From: Pseudomonadota bacterium
Lineage (GTDB): Bacteria > Pseudomonadota > Alphaproteobacteria > Caulobacterales > Caulobacteraceae
Direction: 5' to 3'
Assembly: GCA_023416055.1 (NCBI GenBank)
Contig: JAEZIH010000238.1
Coordinates: 1 to 22,900 of the forward strand
DNA length: 22,900 nucleotides
Part shown: positions 8,875-17,503 of the stretch, in pieces
Layout: the number at the start of each line of letters is the position of its first letter
How positions within the stretch are numbered: the stretch's first letter is position 1
Translations under genes and position numbers: made by a program
The notes under the pieces: generated by a model
The model's input: the letters and a program-made list of their open reading frames with translations, nothing else
Told to the model about the DNA's origin: nothing
Database searches by the model: none

Positions 8875-9224
8875 CCGCGGGCTGGATCGGGACCGGCAAG
8901 GTCCGGCTGCGCGAGACCGGCGACGCCGTCGAGATCACCATCGACGGCCTGACCACCCAGGCGAAATACTACAAGCCGCTGGTCTATGAGTTCATGCGCA
9001 AGGAGTGGTCGTCGCGTCCCTCGTGGGGCGACTTCGTGGTCGAGATCCGCATGGAGCATGTCGGCGAGCCGCCGCATATCGATCTCGACAACCTGGCCAA
9101 GGCCCTGCTGGACGCGATCAAGGGCTACCTGTTCCACGACGACGCCCAGGTCGCCCGCCTGCTGGTCGAGCGCCACGAGGGCGAACGCGAACGCATCGCC
9201 ATCCGGGTTTACCGGCGCGTCTAA
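8862..9224 (+). CDS. RusA-family Holliday junction resolvase
   Basis: 120-residue protein of the RusA family, small metal-dependent endonucleases that cut Holliday junctions. The core motif is PHIDLDNLAKALLDAIKGYL followed by HDDAQV. D74, D76 and D93/D94 correspond to the essential acidic residues of E. coli RusA (D70, D72, D91), and YYKPLVYEFMRKEW fits the N-terminal half. The gene overlaps the cyclophilin gene by 13 bases and has only a weak GAGG upstream, suggesting coupled translation. RusA genes are often prophage-borne, but no other phage gene is visible. Its stop overlaps the GFA gene's stop in CTAA. Confidence 0.88.
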   Translation: MPALTAGWIGTGKVRLRETGDAVEITIDGLTTQAKYYKPLVYEFMRKEWSSRPSWGDFVVEIRMEHVGEPPHIDLDNLAKALLDAIKGYLFHDDAQVARLLVERHEGERERIAIRVYRRV

Positions 9225-9646
9225 CGCAACCGCTCGTAGCGCAGAACCCCGACCACGCCGCCGCCTCCATCGCTGGGGTGGTTGACGCCGTCGTTGACCA
9301 GCACCTCGGCGAAGTCGAACGGGCTGACGCCGTCCAGACAGGCGGCGTTGACGCCGTATTCATTGGGGTTCGAGCGGCGCTGATGGTGGGTGTAGATGCC
9401 GCAACGGGAGCAGAAGAAGTGGCGGGCGACGCCGGTGTTGAAGCGGTATTCGCTAAGGGATTCAGCGCCTTTCACCACCTCCACGCCGCCCAGACCGGCG
9501 GTGACGGCGACCGCGCCTCGCATGCGGCACAGGCTGCAATCGCAGCGACGGGCGCTGTCCAGGCCGTCGCTGAGGCGGACTCGCAGGCGCACCGCGCCGC
9601 AATGGCAGCCGGCGTCGGACCAGCCGTCCTCGTCAATCCTGAGCAT
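9221..9646 (-). CDS. GFA (glutathione-dependent formaldehyde-activating-like) family protein
   Basis: 141-residue zinc protein of the GFA/CENP-V fold. Cysteine motifs: GCHCGAVRL near the start, CDCSLCRM, and FCSRCGIYTHHQ. These bind structural and active-site zinc in the family. 'Glutathione-dependent formaldehyde-activating' is a family label; the substrate here is unknown. The gene lies 3 bases downstream of a second GFA gene, and the pair look like a duplicated operon, though the two have diverged in length and C-terminus. Confidence 0.88.
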   Translation of the reverse strand: MLRIDEDGWSDAGCHCGAVRLRVRLSDGLDSARRCDCSLCRMRGAVAVTAGLGGVEVVKGAESLSEYRFNTGVARHFFCSRCGIYTHHQRRSNPNEYGVNAACLDGVSPFDFAEVLVNDGVNHPSDGGGGVVGVLRYERLR

Positions 9647-9649
9647 GGA

Positions 9650-10054
9650 TCATTCCCCGGGAGCAGGCGGATACCGCTCGAAAGCGGGGAGGGCTTCGAG
9701 GTGGCGCATCCATCCGATCCGGTCGGCGGTCTGGATCTGGGCCTGCAGCGGAATGGCGTCGGGTTCGTCCAGGGTCGCGGACTGGATGTCGATCATGCCG
9801 GGGAAGATCGCCTCGCTGGTGTAGAAGAGGCTGGTCCCGCAGACGCCGCAGAACATGCGCCGGCCGTGTTCCGACGAGGCGTAGGTGACGGTTTCGCCGG
9901 TGATCTTCACCTGGTCGGCCGGGGCCATGGCCCAGGACACGGCGGGCGCGCCGCTGGCACGCCTGCAGTCCGTGCAGTGACACAGGGTGTGGTGAACCGC
10001 CTCGGCCGGCATCTCGTACCGCACCGCCCCGCAATGACATCCGCCGTTCAGCAT
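9650..10054 (-). CDS. GFA family protein, second copy
   Basis: 134-residue zinc protein of the same fold: GCHCGAVRYEM, CHCTDCRRASGAP and FCGVCGTSLFY, followed by the typical GMIDIQSATLDEPD segment. ATG 10054 is chosen over 10081 because a strong GGAGGAGG precedes it and the conserved domain starts at residue 4. It is the upstream gene of the tandem GFA pair (TGA-TCC-ATG junction). It is closer to the canonical family pattern than its downstream partner. Substrate unknown. Confidence 0.88.
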   Translation of the reverse strand: MLNGGCHCGAVRYEMPAEAVHHTLCHCTDCRRASGAPAVSWAMAPADQVKITGETVTYASSEHGRRMFCGVCGTSLFYTSEAIFPGMIDIQSATLDEPDAIPLQAQIQTADRIGWMRHLEALPAFERYPPAPGE

Positions 10055-10118
10055 CCCGACCTCCTCCGATAAGGCGTTCACTTTACGTTCTGTGAGGCCG
10101 GCGCCAACCCCTTTTCGG

Positions 10119-10874
10119 TCAGGACGGGCGCTGGAACCGCAGGGTCGGCAGGCGGAGCTGCATCTCGGCCCCGACGAACAACTGGGGCTCCGAGGCAGGG
10201 GCTACGCCGGCCTCCTGCTCCTTGCGGGTCACGCAGGCCCGGGCGCCGGCGGCGAGCGACAGGAAGTCGGCGGCCTCGGGCAGGCTCTCGATGACGCAGC
10301 CGTCGAACCAGGGCCAGGTCTCGCCGGCGCCGCAGCCGAAGGAGCTGCGATCGCGGCTGGCGGCGGTCAGGATCATGCGGTTGGGCCCCTCCAGCGCCTT
10401 GACGAAGATGCCCGAATAGCAGGCGGAGACCACCACCACGGTCGGTCGGGCCCCGCACCACTGGCGCACCATCTGGGCCATGGCCGCCGGCGTCACCACG
10501 CCGTCCTCGCCGAACACCATGCCTTCCGGAGAACCGTGCGAGGTGAAGTACAGCAGGCACCCCCGCTGGGCCCGCCCGGTGACGTCCGCAACGGCGCGCA
10601 GAACCTCGGCGGCGGTCGACGCCCGGGGCGAGGCGGGATTGAGGGTCAGGTCTATCGTGCTGTCGCGGGGCAGGCCTGCCGCGAGGAGGCCGGCGGTCAC
10701 GTCGCGCCGGGCGTTGTCGAAGGCCTCGATCGGCTGGCCGCGGCCGTCGCGCCAGTCGGCCGCGATGACCACGGCGGCCCAGCCCTCGAAGCGGCTGGCC
10801 GGCGCCTGGGCGCAAGCAGGGGCCGCGAGCGCCAGCAGCCCGGTCAGCATCAGCAGCAAGAATCCACGCCCCAT
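10119..10874 (-). CDS. secreted C13 family (legumain-like) peptidase
   Basis: 251-residue protein with a signal peptide (1-24, cleavage after CAQA) and a C13 peptidase domain. The catalytic dyad appears as His113 in YFTSHGSPEG and Cys152 in VVVVSACYSGIF, separated by the usual caspase/legumain-fold spacing; the later TAASRDRSSFGCG is also typical. It would be a periplasmic cysteine peptidase; bacterial substrates are unknown. The ATG at 10874 is preferred over TTG 10892. It lies downstream of sspB on the same strand; a run-through transcript is possible but not shown. Confidence 0.85.
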   Translation of the reverse strand: MGRGFLLLMLTGLLALAAPACAQAPASRFEGWAAVVIAADWRDGRGQPIEAFDNARRDVTAGLLAAGLPRDSTIDLTLNPASPRASTAAEVLRAVADVTGRAQRGCLLYFTSHGSPEGMVFGEDGVVTPAAMAQMVRQWCGARPTVVVVSACYSGIFVKALEGPNRMILTAASRDRSSFGCGAGETWPWFDGCVIESLPEAADFLSLAAGARACVTRKEQEAGVAPASEPQLFVGAEMQLRLPTLRFQRPS

Positions 10875-10936
10875 CGCGATCCCCCGGCTCAAACCTCGGG
10901 GGAAGGTTAGCGCAAGCGGGGCAGGGGGGAAGAGGC

Positions 10937-11422
10937 CTACTTCTTCCGGAACTGGTCCAGGGAGACGACCTTGGGGCCATCGTCGCCGGACGGGGGCGGC
11001 GGCGTCGGCTCGGCTTCGGGCTCCGGCTCGGCCGGCTCCTCGATCATCGCCGGCATCTCGAACTGAAGCAGGAACTGCACCGAGGGGTCGTAGAAGCGGG
11101 TCACCGCCGCATAGGGCATGGACAGCACCTTGGGCACGCCGCCGAATTTGAGCATAACCGAAAAGCGGTCGGCCTCGACGGTCAGGTCCCAGTACTGGTG
11201 CTGCAGCACCACGGTCATCTCGTCGGGGTATTTGGCCAGCACGTCCGGCGGGACGCTGACGCCGGGCGCCTTGGTCTTGAAGGTGATGTAGAAGTGGTGC
11301 GCGCCGGGGATGCCCTCGGGGCGGGCGGCGCGTTCGAGGGCCGAGCGGATCACGCCGCGCAGGGCGTCCTGCGCCAGCTGCTCGTAGTGCATCTCGTCGA
11401 CTGGCGGGGTTTCGTCGGCCAT
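10937..11422 (-). CDS. sspB: SspB, ClpXP adaptor for ssrA-tagged proteins
   Basis: 161-residue alphaproteobacterial SspB. The substrate-binding domain runs from about 10 to 120 (YEQLAQDALRGVIRSALE, GAHHFYITFKTKAPGV, ILVLQHQYWDLTV-type strand VVLQHQYWDLTVEADRF). An acidic Pro/Glu-rich linker follows, then the conserved C-terminal tail PKVVSLDQFRKK, which in the family docks to ClpX. SspB binds the N-terminal part of the ssrA tag and delivers tagged proteins to ClpXP. The tmRNA gene that makes the tag lies about 110 bases upstream on the same strand. The ribosome-binding site GAGGA is inside a hairpin. Confidence 0.93.
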   Translation of the reverse strand: MADETPPVDEMHYEQLAQDALRGVIRSALERAARPEGIPGAHHFYITFKTKAPGVSVPPDVLAKYPDEMTVVLQHQYWDLTVEADRFSVMLKFGGVPKVLSMPYAAVTRFYDPSVQFLLQFEMPAMIEEPAEPEPEAEPTPPPPSGDDGPKVVSLDQFRKK

Positions 11423-11427
11423 CGGGT

Positions 11428-11447
11428 CCTCGGCGTTGCAGCCGAGG
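11428..11447 (-). promoter_or_regulatory. hairpin covering the sspB ribosome-binding site
   Basis: On the minus strand CCTCGGC and GCCGAGG form a perfect 7-base stem with loop TGCAAC. The 3' arm contains GAGG of the ribosome-binding site, and the ATG follows 5 bases later. Folding would hide the site, so translation control is possible. The structure is seen; the control is inference. Confidence 0.45.
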
Positions 11448-11506
11448 GTTTAGCCGCGCGGCGAGGCCGGCGGAAGATGGCGAGACGGTAAACTGGCGGG
11501 GAAAGT

Positions 11507-11534
11507 GGAGGGCTTCTGTTGGCAGGCGCCCTCC
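11507..11534 (-). terminator. candidate terminator of ssrA
   Basis: On the minus strand GGAGGGC and GCCCTCC form a perfect 7-base stem around a 14-base loop, followed by ACTTTCC. It lies just past the presumed 3' end of the tmRNA coding piece. The T run is short, so it could be a processing signal or part of the RNA. Confidence 0.4.
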
Positions 11535-11832
11535 GGGCCCCGCCCCGGGATCTGAACCCCGAGGACTTAAGAGTTCGAAATCACCCGAACCGCATTACGC
11601 GGCGAGAGCGACTTCTCCAGCGAAGTTATCGTTCGCAGGTAGTTTAATGGCCCGATACGGTGGGCCAGGACGGGCGAAAGCAACCTCTTTACACGTCCGT
11701 CGATGCTAGTCGGCCCCATGCTCGTCCGCCGATAACGCGGGGAAGAGATTGGTGGAGCCGCCGGGAATCGCACCCGGGTCCGGTCCGCTTATTGCAGGCG
11801 CGTTTATCGCCATAGTCGGGGCGAACCCCGAC
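11535..11832 (-). ncRNA. ssrA: tmRNA, two-piece circularly permuted (alphaproteobacterial type)
   Basis: tmRNA rescues stalled ribosomes and adds a degradation tag. The order on the minus strand is permuted: the acceptor piece comes first (about 11832-11750), with T-arm CCGGG-TGCGATT-CCCGG, acceptor strand CGGCTCC, then A and an encoded CCA (11752-11750). A 32-base intervening loop (11749-11718) follows. The coding piece then starts GGGGCCG at 11717, which pairs fully with CGGCTCC and includes a G-U at the third pair, the alanine identity element. The tag frame is at 11636-11595. The 5' end begins with a UUCG hairpin (11832-11815). The 3' end is approximate. miaA lies upstream and sspB downstream. 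Confidence 0.95.
11595..11636 (-). other. ssrA: tmRNA tag-coding frame (ANDNFAGEVALAA-stop)
   Basis: Fourteen codons from GCG (11636) to TAA (11595) encode ANDNFAGEVALAA. With the alanine carried by the tmRNA the tag would be A-ANDNFAGEVALAA. Caulobacter crescentus uses AANDNFAEEFAVAA, so the SspB-binding ANDNF is kept, the middle differs and the ClpX-binding end is LAA instead of VAA. Confidence 0.93.
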
Positions 11833-11838
11833 AGGACC

Positions 11839-11867
11839 AATATAGGGCGTCGGGGCTTGGTTTCCAA
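11839..11867 (-). promoter_or_regulatory. promoter of ssrA
   Basis: On the minus strand TTGGAA (11867-11862) and TATATT (11844-11839) are separated by exactly 17 bases. The predicted start, about seven bases on, falls at the first base of the UUCG hairpin that opens the tmRNA precursor. It lies between the miaA stop (11884) and ssrA. Confidence 0.6.
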
Positions 11868-11883
11868 GGCCGCCCGCGGAGGA

Positions 11884-12765
11884 TCACCTCCTCACCCGCG
11901 ACCAGTCCGGCGTCTGGTTGCGGAACCAGGTCAGCTGGCGCTTGGCGTAGTTGCGGGTGGCCTGCCGCGTCGCCGCGATCGCCTCGTCCAGCGTCGCCTT
12001 GCCGGCCAGATGCGCCGCGAACTCGCGCACGCCGACGGCCTTCATCGCCGGCAGCGACGGGTCGAGCCGGCGCGCCACCAGCGCCCGCACCTCGTCCAGC
12101 GCCCCCTGTTCGACCATTCGCGCCACCCGCGCGTCGCAGCGGGCGTAGAGTTCCGACCGGTCCGGTTCGACCACCCTGCCTGTCCAGCTTCCCGGGGCAA
12201 GCAGGGGCGTCGTCTCGGCCATCCAGTCGCTCAGCGACCGGCCGGTGTGCTCGGCCACCGCCCAGGCGCGGGTCAGCCTCTGCCGGTCGCCCGCTTCGAT
12301 CCGGGCCTCGGCCGCCGGATCCAGCTCCGCCAGCCGCCGCCGGAAGGCGGCCTCGCCCTCGGCCTCCAGCGCCTCCGTCGCCGCCTCGCGCGCCTCGACC
12401 GGAACCTCCGGAATATCCGCCAACCCCTTGGTCAGGGCTGCAAAATACAGACCCGTTCCGCCGACGAACAGCACCGGTCGGCCCTCCAGTCCGGCCAGCA
12501 GCTCCATCGCCGCCCGGCTCCAGCGCCCCACGGACCAGGCGTCGGCGGCGTCCGCCACGCCGTATAGCCGATGCTCCGCCCGCGCCTCGTCCTCCGCCGA
12601 CGGCCGGGCGCTCAGCACCCGCAGGTCGGCGTACAGCTGCTGGCTGTCGGCGTTGACGATCACCGCCCCGGTCCGCTCCGCCATGTCCAGCGCCAGCGCC
12701 GACTTGCCCGAGGCGGTCGGGCCGGCGATCAGGGTCACGGCGGACGGGGGTGTGCTCTCGGACAA
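11884..12765 (-). CDS. miaA: tRNA dimethylallyltransferase
   Basis: 293-residue enzyme that attaches a dimethylallyl group to A37 of tRNAs reading UNN codons. Walker A GPTASGKS (15-22) is followed by the family motif ADSQQLY (39-45; D40 is the conserved aspartate), the GGTGLYF segment, and C-terminal AVGVREF and [15 protein letters not shown]. Length is typical (about 300). The start is TTG at 12765; an in-frame stop lies not far upstream and no ATG/GTG intervenes. A GTG ten codons in (VTLIAGPT) is the alternative. It is divergent from the mrp gene (85-base gap) and immediately upstream of ssrA. Confidence 0.95.
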   Translation of the reverse strand: MSESTPPSAVTLIAGPTASGKSALALDMAERTGAVIVNADSQQLYADLRVLSARPSAEDEARAEHRLYGVADAADAWSVGRWSRAAMELLAGLEGRPVLFVGGTGLYFAALTKGLADIPEVPVEAREAATEALEAEGEAAFRRRLAELDPAAEARIEAGDRQRLTRAWAVAEHTGRSLSDWMAETTPLLAPGSWTGRVVEPDRSELYARCDARVARMVEQGALDEVRALVARRLDPSLPAMKAVGVREFAAHLAGKATLDEAIAATRQATRNYAKRQLTWFRNQTPDWSRVRR

Positions 12766-12850
12766 ATCGGCGCTCGCGGCGATGGACTATATCGGCGATA
12801 GAACGCCCGCCTTGCGCCGGGCAACCCCGCCGCCCCCGAAGGAGCCCGCC

Positions 12851-13923
<1,073 letters not shown>

Positions 13924-13927
<4 letters not shown>

Positions 13928-14379
13928 CGCCGCTCAGTCACTTCAGGCTCGGGCCACCGACCGCGCGAGGCGGCATAGATCAGGTCCCCGACTGTGACCG
14001 GCCGGAGGTCCGGCCCGCCGAGCGGCCAGGCCCGCAGGCTGAACATCCAGCCCAGGACGCAGGCGAACGCCGCCACGATCGCGAGCCATCCGGGCCACCC
14101 GAGCGCGGCCGCTGCAACACCCGCCCCGCTGGCGATCGCCACCCCGGTCAGGCCGATGCGGAGAGGTATCCCCTCGGGTCCGAAATGTTCGTCCCAGCGG
14201 CGATAGAGGGGCTCGAGATTGACCTCGAACTCCGCGCCGAACGCCTCGAACAGCTCCCAGGCGTCATCCCCGTCGATGCCGAGGTCATGGGCAAGCCGAT
14301 CGGTCAGGTCTATCCGGTCCCGGCTTGCCCATCGGGCAACGAGCGCGACGACACTCTCCTCGGAAAGCGAGCCCGGCAT
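13924..14379 (-). CDS. DUF1493-like protein with two membrane helices
   Basis: 151-residue protein. The N-terminal half (1-65) has the acyl-carrier-like DUF1493 pattern LAHDLGIDGDDAWELFEAFGAEF. Two hydrophobic helices follow (about 75-93 and 96-115), and the end PVTVGDLIYAASRGRW is the usual DUF1493 finish. The membrane segments sit between the two conserved halves. No function is known. It is the last gene of the thyA operon, starting 13 bases after folA. The 4'-phosphopantetheine serine of true carrier proteins is not present (DGDDA). Confidence 0.75.
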
Positions 14380-14392
14380 GGGTTATCCCCGT

Positions 14393-14908
<516 letters not shown>

Positions 14909-14910
14909 GC

Positions 14911-15315
14911 TCAGTCTCCGGCGCGGATGTCGAGGGTCACCGTGCCCATCTGGCCTTGGTCAGGCTCGATGAGAAGCACCGAACCCGCGGTCGGATGCGT
15001 GAACTCGGTCCACAACGTCGGGCCGGCCTCATTGATCATCCGCTCCCGGCGGCGGCTGGGGCGCCAGCCCTCGGCGGCCGGGGCGAAGGTCTCCTCGACC
15101 GCCCGGGCCAGATCGCCGTCGTCGCCGCGCGCGGGCTGGACGAACAGGCTGCACCCGGCCTGGCCCCGGCGCAGGTGGAGGGTGCGGCCGTCGTCCGTAT
15201 CCCAGGCGTCCGATCCGGCGCCAGGAGCGGCGCACCAGTCGCGCAGCGCAGGGATGGCTGAGGGCAGGTCGGCGGGCGTCTGCAGCGCCAGGAGCGCGAG
15301 GGAGGTCAGGATCAC
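14911..15315 (-). CDS. small secreted protein of unknown function
   Basis: 134-residue protein. The GTG start at 15315 overlaps the MazG-like gene's TGA as GTGA and gives a short signal peptide (MILTSLALLALQTPA), supporting this start over longer frames. The mature part has two cysteines (in RDWCAAPG and AGCSLFV) that may form a disulfide, and ends in two hydrophobic strands (SVLLIEPD, GTVTLDIRA). I do not recognise the family. It is embedded between nucleotide- and folate-metabolism genes, with overlap on one side and a 2-base gap on the other, so it is surely co-transcribed. Confidence 0.65.
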   Translation of the reverse strand: MILTSLALLALQTPADLPSAIPALRDWCAAPGAGSDAWDTDDGRTLHLRRGQAGCSLFVQPARGDDGDLARAVEETFAPAAEGWRPSRRRERMINEAGPTLWTEFTHPTAGSVLLIEPDQGQMGTVTLDIRAGD

Positions 15316-15617
15316 GAGGACTTCTCCAGCCAATGCAGCCACTTGCGCTGCATCGCCTGCTCGATGTCCACCCCCGCCATCTGACAATAGATGAGCAGCA
15401 TGCCCAGCACGTCCGCCGCCTCATCGCCCAGCTTGCCGGCGTCGGCGGCCCCGCGCGCCCGACCGCTCATGCGCAGATGCTCGGCGGTCAGCTCGCCCAA
15501 CTCCTCCTGCAGCTTCAGCAGGGCCCAATCGCGGTCGCGATCGATCGAATGCTCGCGGGCGTAGATGTCCGAGATGCGCAGGACGTCGGCCTGCAGGGCC
15601 TTGAGGTCGAGGCCCAT
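15312..15617 (-). CDS. MazG-like nucleotide pyrophosphohydrolase
   Basis: 101-residue all-alpha NTP pyrophosphatase. The metal-binding helices are visible: EELGE (38-42) and DEAADVLG (65-72, the ExxD of E66/D69). These enzymes hydrolyse (d)NTPs to monophosphates and pyrophosphate as house-cleaning or dUTPase-like activities; the substrate is not readable. The ATG overlaps the thyA stop by one base (TGATG), so translation is coupled. Being directly after thyA, a role in pyrimidine deoxynucleotide supply is a reasonable inference. Confidence 0.82.
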   Translation of the reverse strand: MGLDLKALQADVLRISDIYAREHSIDRDRDWALLKLQEELGELTAEHLRMSGRARGAADAGKLGDEAADVLGMLLIYCQMAGVDIEQAMQRKWLHWLEKSS

Positions 15618-16474
15618 CAGACGGCGACCGGCGCCTTGATGTGCGGCCAGGGCTGGTAGCCGTCGAGGACGAAGTCCTCCAGCCGGTAGGCGAACAGGTC
15701 GGCCTTCGGCGCGATGGTCATGGTCGGCAAGGGCAGGGGCTCGCGGCTCAGCTGCAGCTCCGCCTGTTCGACGTGGTTCAGGTACAGGTGGGCGTCGCCG
15801 AAGGTGTGCACGAACTCGCCCGGCTCCAGCCCCGTCACCTCGGCGATCATCATGGTCAGCAGGGCGTAGGAGGCGATGTTGAACGGCACGCCGAGGAAGA
15901 CGTCGGCCGAGCGCTGGTACAGCTGGCAGGACAGCTTGCCGTCGGCGACGAAGAACTGGAACAGGCAGTGGCAGGGCGGCAGGGCCATGTCGTCGACGTC
16001 GGCCGGGTTCCAGGCGGTGACGATGTGGCGGCGGCTGTTGGGATTGGTCTTCAGCCCCTCGACCAGCCTTTCGATCTGGTCGATCACCCGGCCGTCCGGC
16101 GCGGCCCAGCTGCGCCACTGCTTGCCGTAGACGGGACCCAGCTCGCCCTCGGCGTCGGCCCATTCGTCCCAGATGCTGACGCCGTTCTCCTTCAGCCAGC
16201 CGATGTTGGTCTCGCCGCGCAGGAACCACAGCAGCTCGACGATGATCGAGCGGGTGTGCAGCTTCTTGGTGGTCAGCAGGGGGAAGCCCTTCGACAGGTC
16301 GAAGCGCATCTGCCGCCCGAACACGCCCAGCGTCCCGGTGCCGGTGCGGTCGTCGCGACGCGCGCCGTTGTCGAGGATGTCGCGCAGCAGGTTGAGGTAC
16401 TGCCACTCCGGATGGTCGGCCGCGACGGCTCCGGTGCGGTCCTGAAGTTCGGCGAGGGCGACGGCGGCGTTCAT
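15617..16474 (-). CDS. thyA: thymidylate synthase
   Basis: Folate-dependent enzyme making dTMP from dUMP. 285 residues from the ATG at 16474; the family is about 264, so about 20 extra residues precede the conserved [14 protein letters not shown]. Motifs: [11 protein letters not shown], the active-site [11 protein letters not shown] with catalytic C168, [18 protein letters not shown] for dUMP and folate binding, and the C-terminal IKAPVAV. A GTG at 16531 is also in frame. No clear ribosome-binding site precedes either. It heads the thyA-MazG-secreted-folA-DUF1493 operon. Two GANTC sites (16492, 16517) lie in its leader. Confidence 0.97.
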   Translation of the reverse strand: MNAAVALAELQDRTGAVAADHPEWQYLNLLRDILDNGARRDDRTGTGTLGVFGRQMRFDLSKGFPLLTTKKLHTRSIIVELLWFLRGETNIGWLKENGVSIWDEWADAEGELGPVYGKQWRSWAAPDGRVIDQIERLVEGLKTNPNSRRHIVTAWNPADVDDMALPPCHCLFQFFVADGKLSCQLYQRSADVFLGVPFNIASYALLTMMIAEVTGLEPGEFVHTFGDAHLYLNHVEQAELQLSREPLPLPTMTIAPKADLFAYRLEDFVLDGYQPWPHIKAPVAV

Positions 16475-16570
16475 GGCAAGAGAGTGCCGCCGATTCGGGT
16501 TCTCGGGCAGCCGCGCGATTCGGTTGCTCACAGAAAGGTGCGGTCGTCCCCAGACGGGTGGGCCGGGGTC

Positions 16571-17419
16571 CTAGTCGTAGGCGGACGCGCCCGCGGCCGA
16601 CTCCGGCTCCAGCGCGTTCAGCTGTTCGACCAGTTCGGAATAGGCGTTGATGAACGACTGGGCCACGATGCGGCCGATCTCGGTGGTCTCGTAGCCGCCG
16701 CCAGCGATGCCGCCGAGGGTGGCGGCGCCGGCCAGGTTCCAGGTCACGTCGCGCTTGGCGGCGTAGCCCTGGCTGGCCGCGAGGGTCTCGGCGGTGCGGA
16801 CGCTGACCACCGACAAGACCGTGTTGGCCTCGCCGGTCTGGCTGTTCATGCCCCCGCCCAGCGAGACGCCACCGCCCAGCGAGGCGCCCCCGACCAGGCC
16901 GCCCAAGCCGCCCAGGCCGCCGCCGAGGAGGCCGCCGCGCCGCGGGGCCTGCTGGTTGTTCTGGTTCGACTGGACGTTGCCGCGGAAGCCGCCGCCGGAA
17001 GCGTTGGCGTTCTCGCTGGCCACCTCGGCGACCAGCACATAGTCGGCGGCGCGGATCTGGCCGGGGCCGACGTTGGAGCCCTGCTGCAGTTCGCCGGCGC
17101 TGGCCAGCGCCCGCTCGCGTTCGATCGCGCTCATGGCGGCGTTGCCGCGGTCGACGAGGGTGAAGCAGCCGGACCGCTGCACCACGAGGCGCAGCAGGGT
17201 GTGCGGCGGCTGAAGCTGCAGCGCGTCATAGGCCGCCGGGTCGCCGTCAGCGATGGTCAGGGTGCCGAGAGAGCGGGCGCAGCGCGGCACCTGCGAAATC
17301 TGCCGGTCCTGCGCCCGCTGGGCGGAGCTGCGCGGCTGGCCGCCGAATATCTGGGCGTCCGCGGCGGGGACGGAAAGGACCAGCGAGGCGGCGACGGCCA
17401 GCAGGGACGCGCGATACAT
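16571..17419 (-). CDS. CsgG-like secreted protein with Gly-rich insert
   Basis: 282-residue protein with a signal peptide (1-22, cleavage after ADA) and a CsgG/curli-transport-like domain: LRLVVQRSGCFTLVDRG (77-92), AMSAIERERALASAG, IRAADYVLVAEV (122-133), then the C-terminal TAETLAASQGYAAKRDVTW and the helix IGRIVAQSFINAYSELVEQL. There is no lipobox, unlike true CsgG. A glycine-rich stretch (162-190) interrupts the domain where a membrane-inserting loop would lie. It may be an envelope-assembly factor; pore formation is inference. A promoter and a palindrome precede it; thyA is downstream with a 96-base gap. Confidence 0.7.
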   Translation of the reverse strand: MYRASLLAVAASLVLSVPAADAQIFGGQPRSSAQRAQDRQISQVPRCARSLGTLTIADGDPAAYDALQLQPPHTLLRLVVQRSGCFTLVDRGNAAMSAIERERALASAGELQQGSNVGPGQIRAADYVLVAEVASENANASGGGFRGNVQSNQNNQQAPRRGGLLGGGLGGLGGLVGGASLGGGVSLGGGMNSQTGEANTVLSVVSVRTAETLAASQGYAAKRDVTWNLAGAATLGGIAGGGYETTEIGRIVAQSFINAYSELVEQLNALEPESAAGASAYD

Positions 17420-17452
17420 GGCAAGCGACTCTCGAAATCGAACTGAACGCCA

Positions 17453-17481
17453 TCGATAGCTTGGCCGTAAGGAACTGCCAA
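17453..17481 (-). promoter_or_regulatory. candidate promoter of the CsgG-like gene
   Basis: On the minus strand TTGGCAG (17481-17475), a 14-base spacer and GCTATCGA (17460-17453) fit the Caulobacter housekeeping pattern at about 5/7 and 5/8 positions. The predicted start is near 17446, with a leader of about 27 bases. Confidence 0.35.
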
Positions 17482-17482
17482 G

Positions 17483-17497
17483 GTGATCATTGATCAC
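17483..17497. promoter_or_regulatory. perfect palindrome, candidate operator
   Basis: GTGATCA-T-TGATCAC: two perfect 7-base arms around one central base. It directly abuts the -35 of the CsgG-like gene's candidate promoter, centred about 44 bases upstream of the predicted start, the position of class II activators. The regulator is unknown. Confidence 0.4.
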
Positions 17498-17503
17498 TCA
17501 GGG

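Noticed and set aside
12245..12850. N-terminal extension of the mrp gene
   Set aside because: It would run antisense to miaA; the GTG at 12851 has an ideal AAGGAG and begins the DUF59-like domain.
15641..17446. 601-codon plus-strand frame opposite thyA and the CsgG-like gene
   Set aside because: Shadow of two supported genes; no family resemblance.
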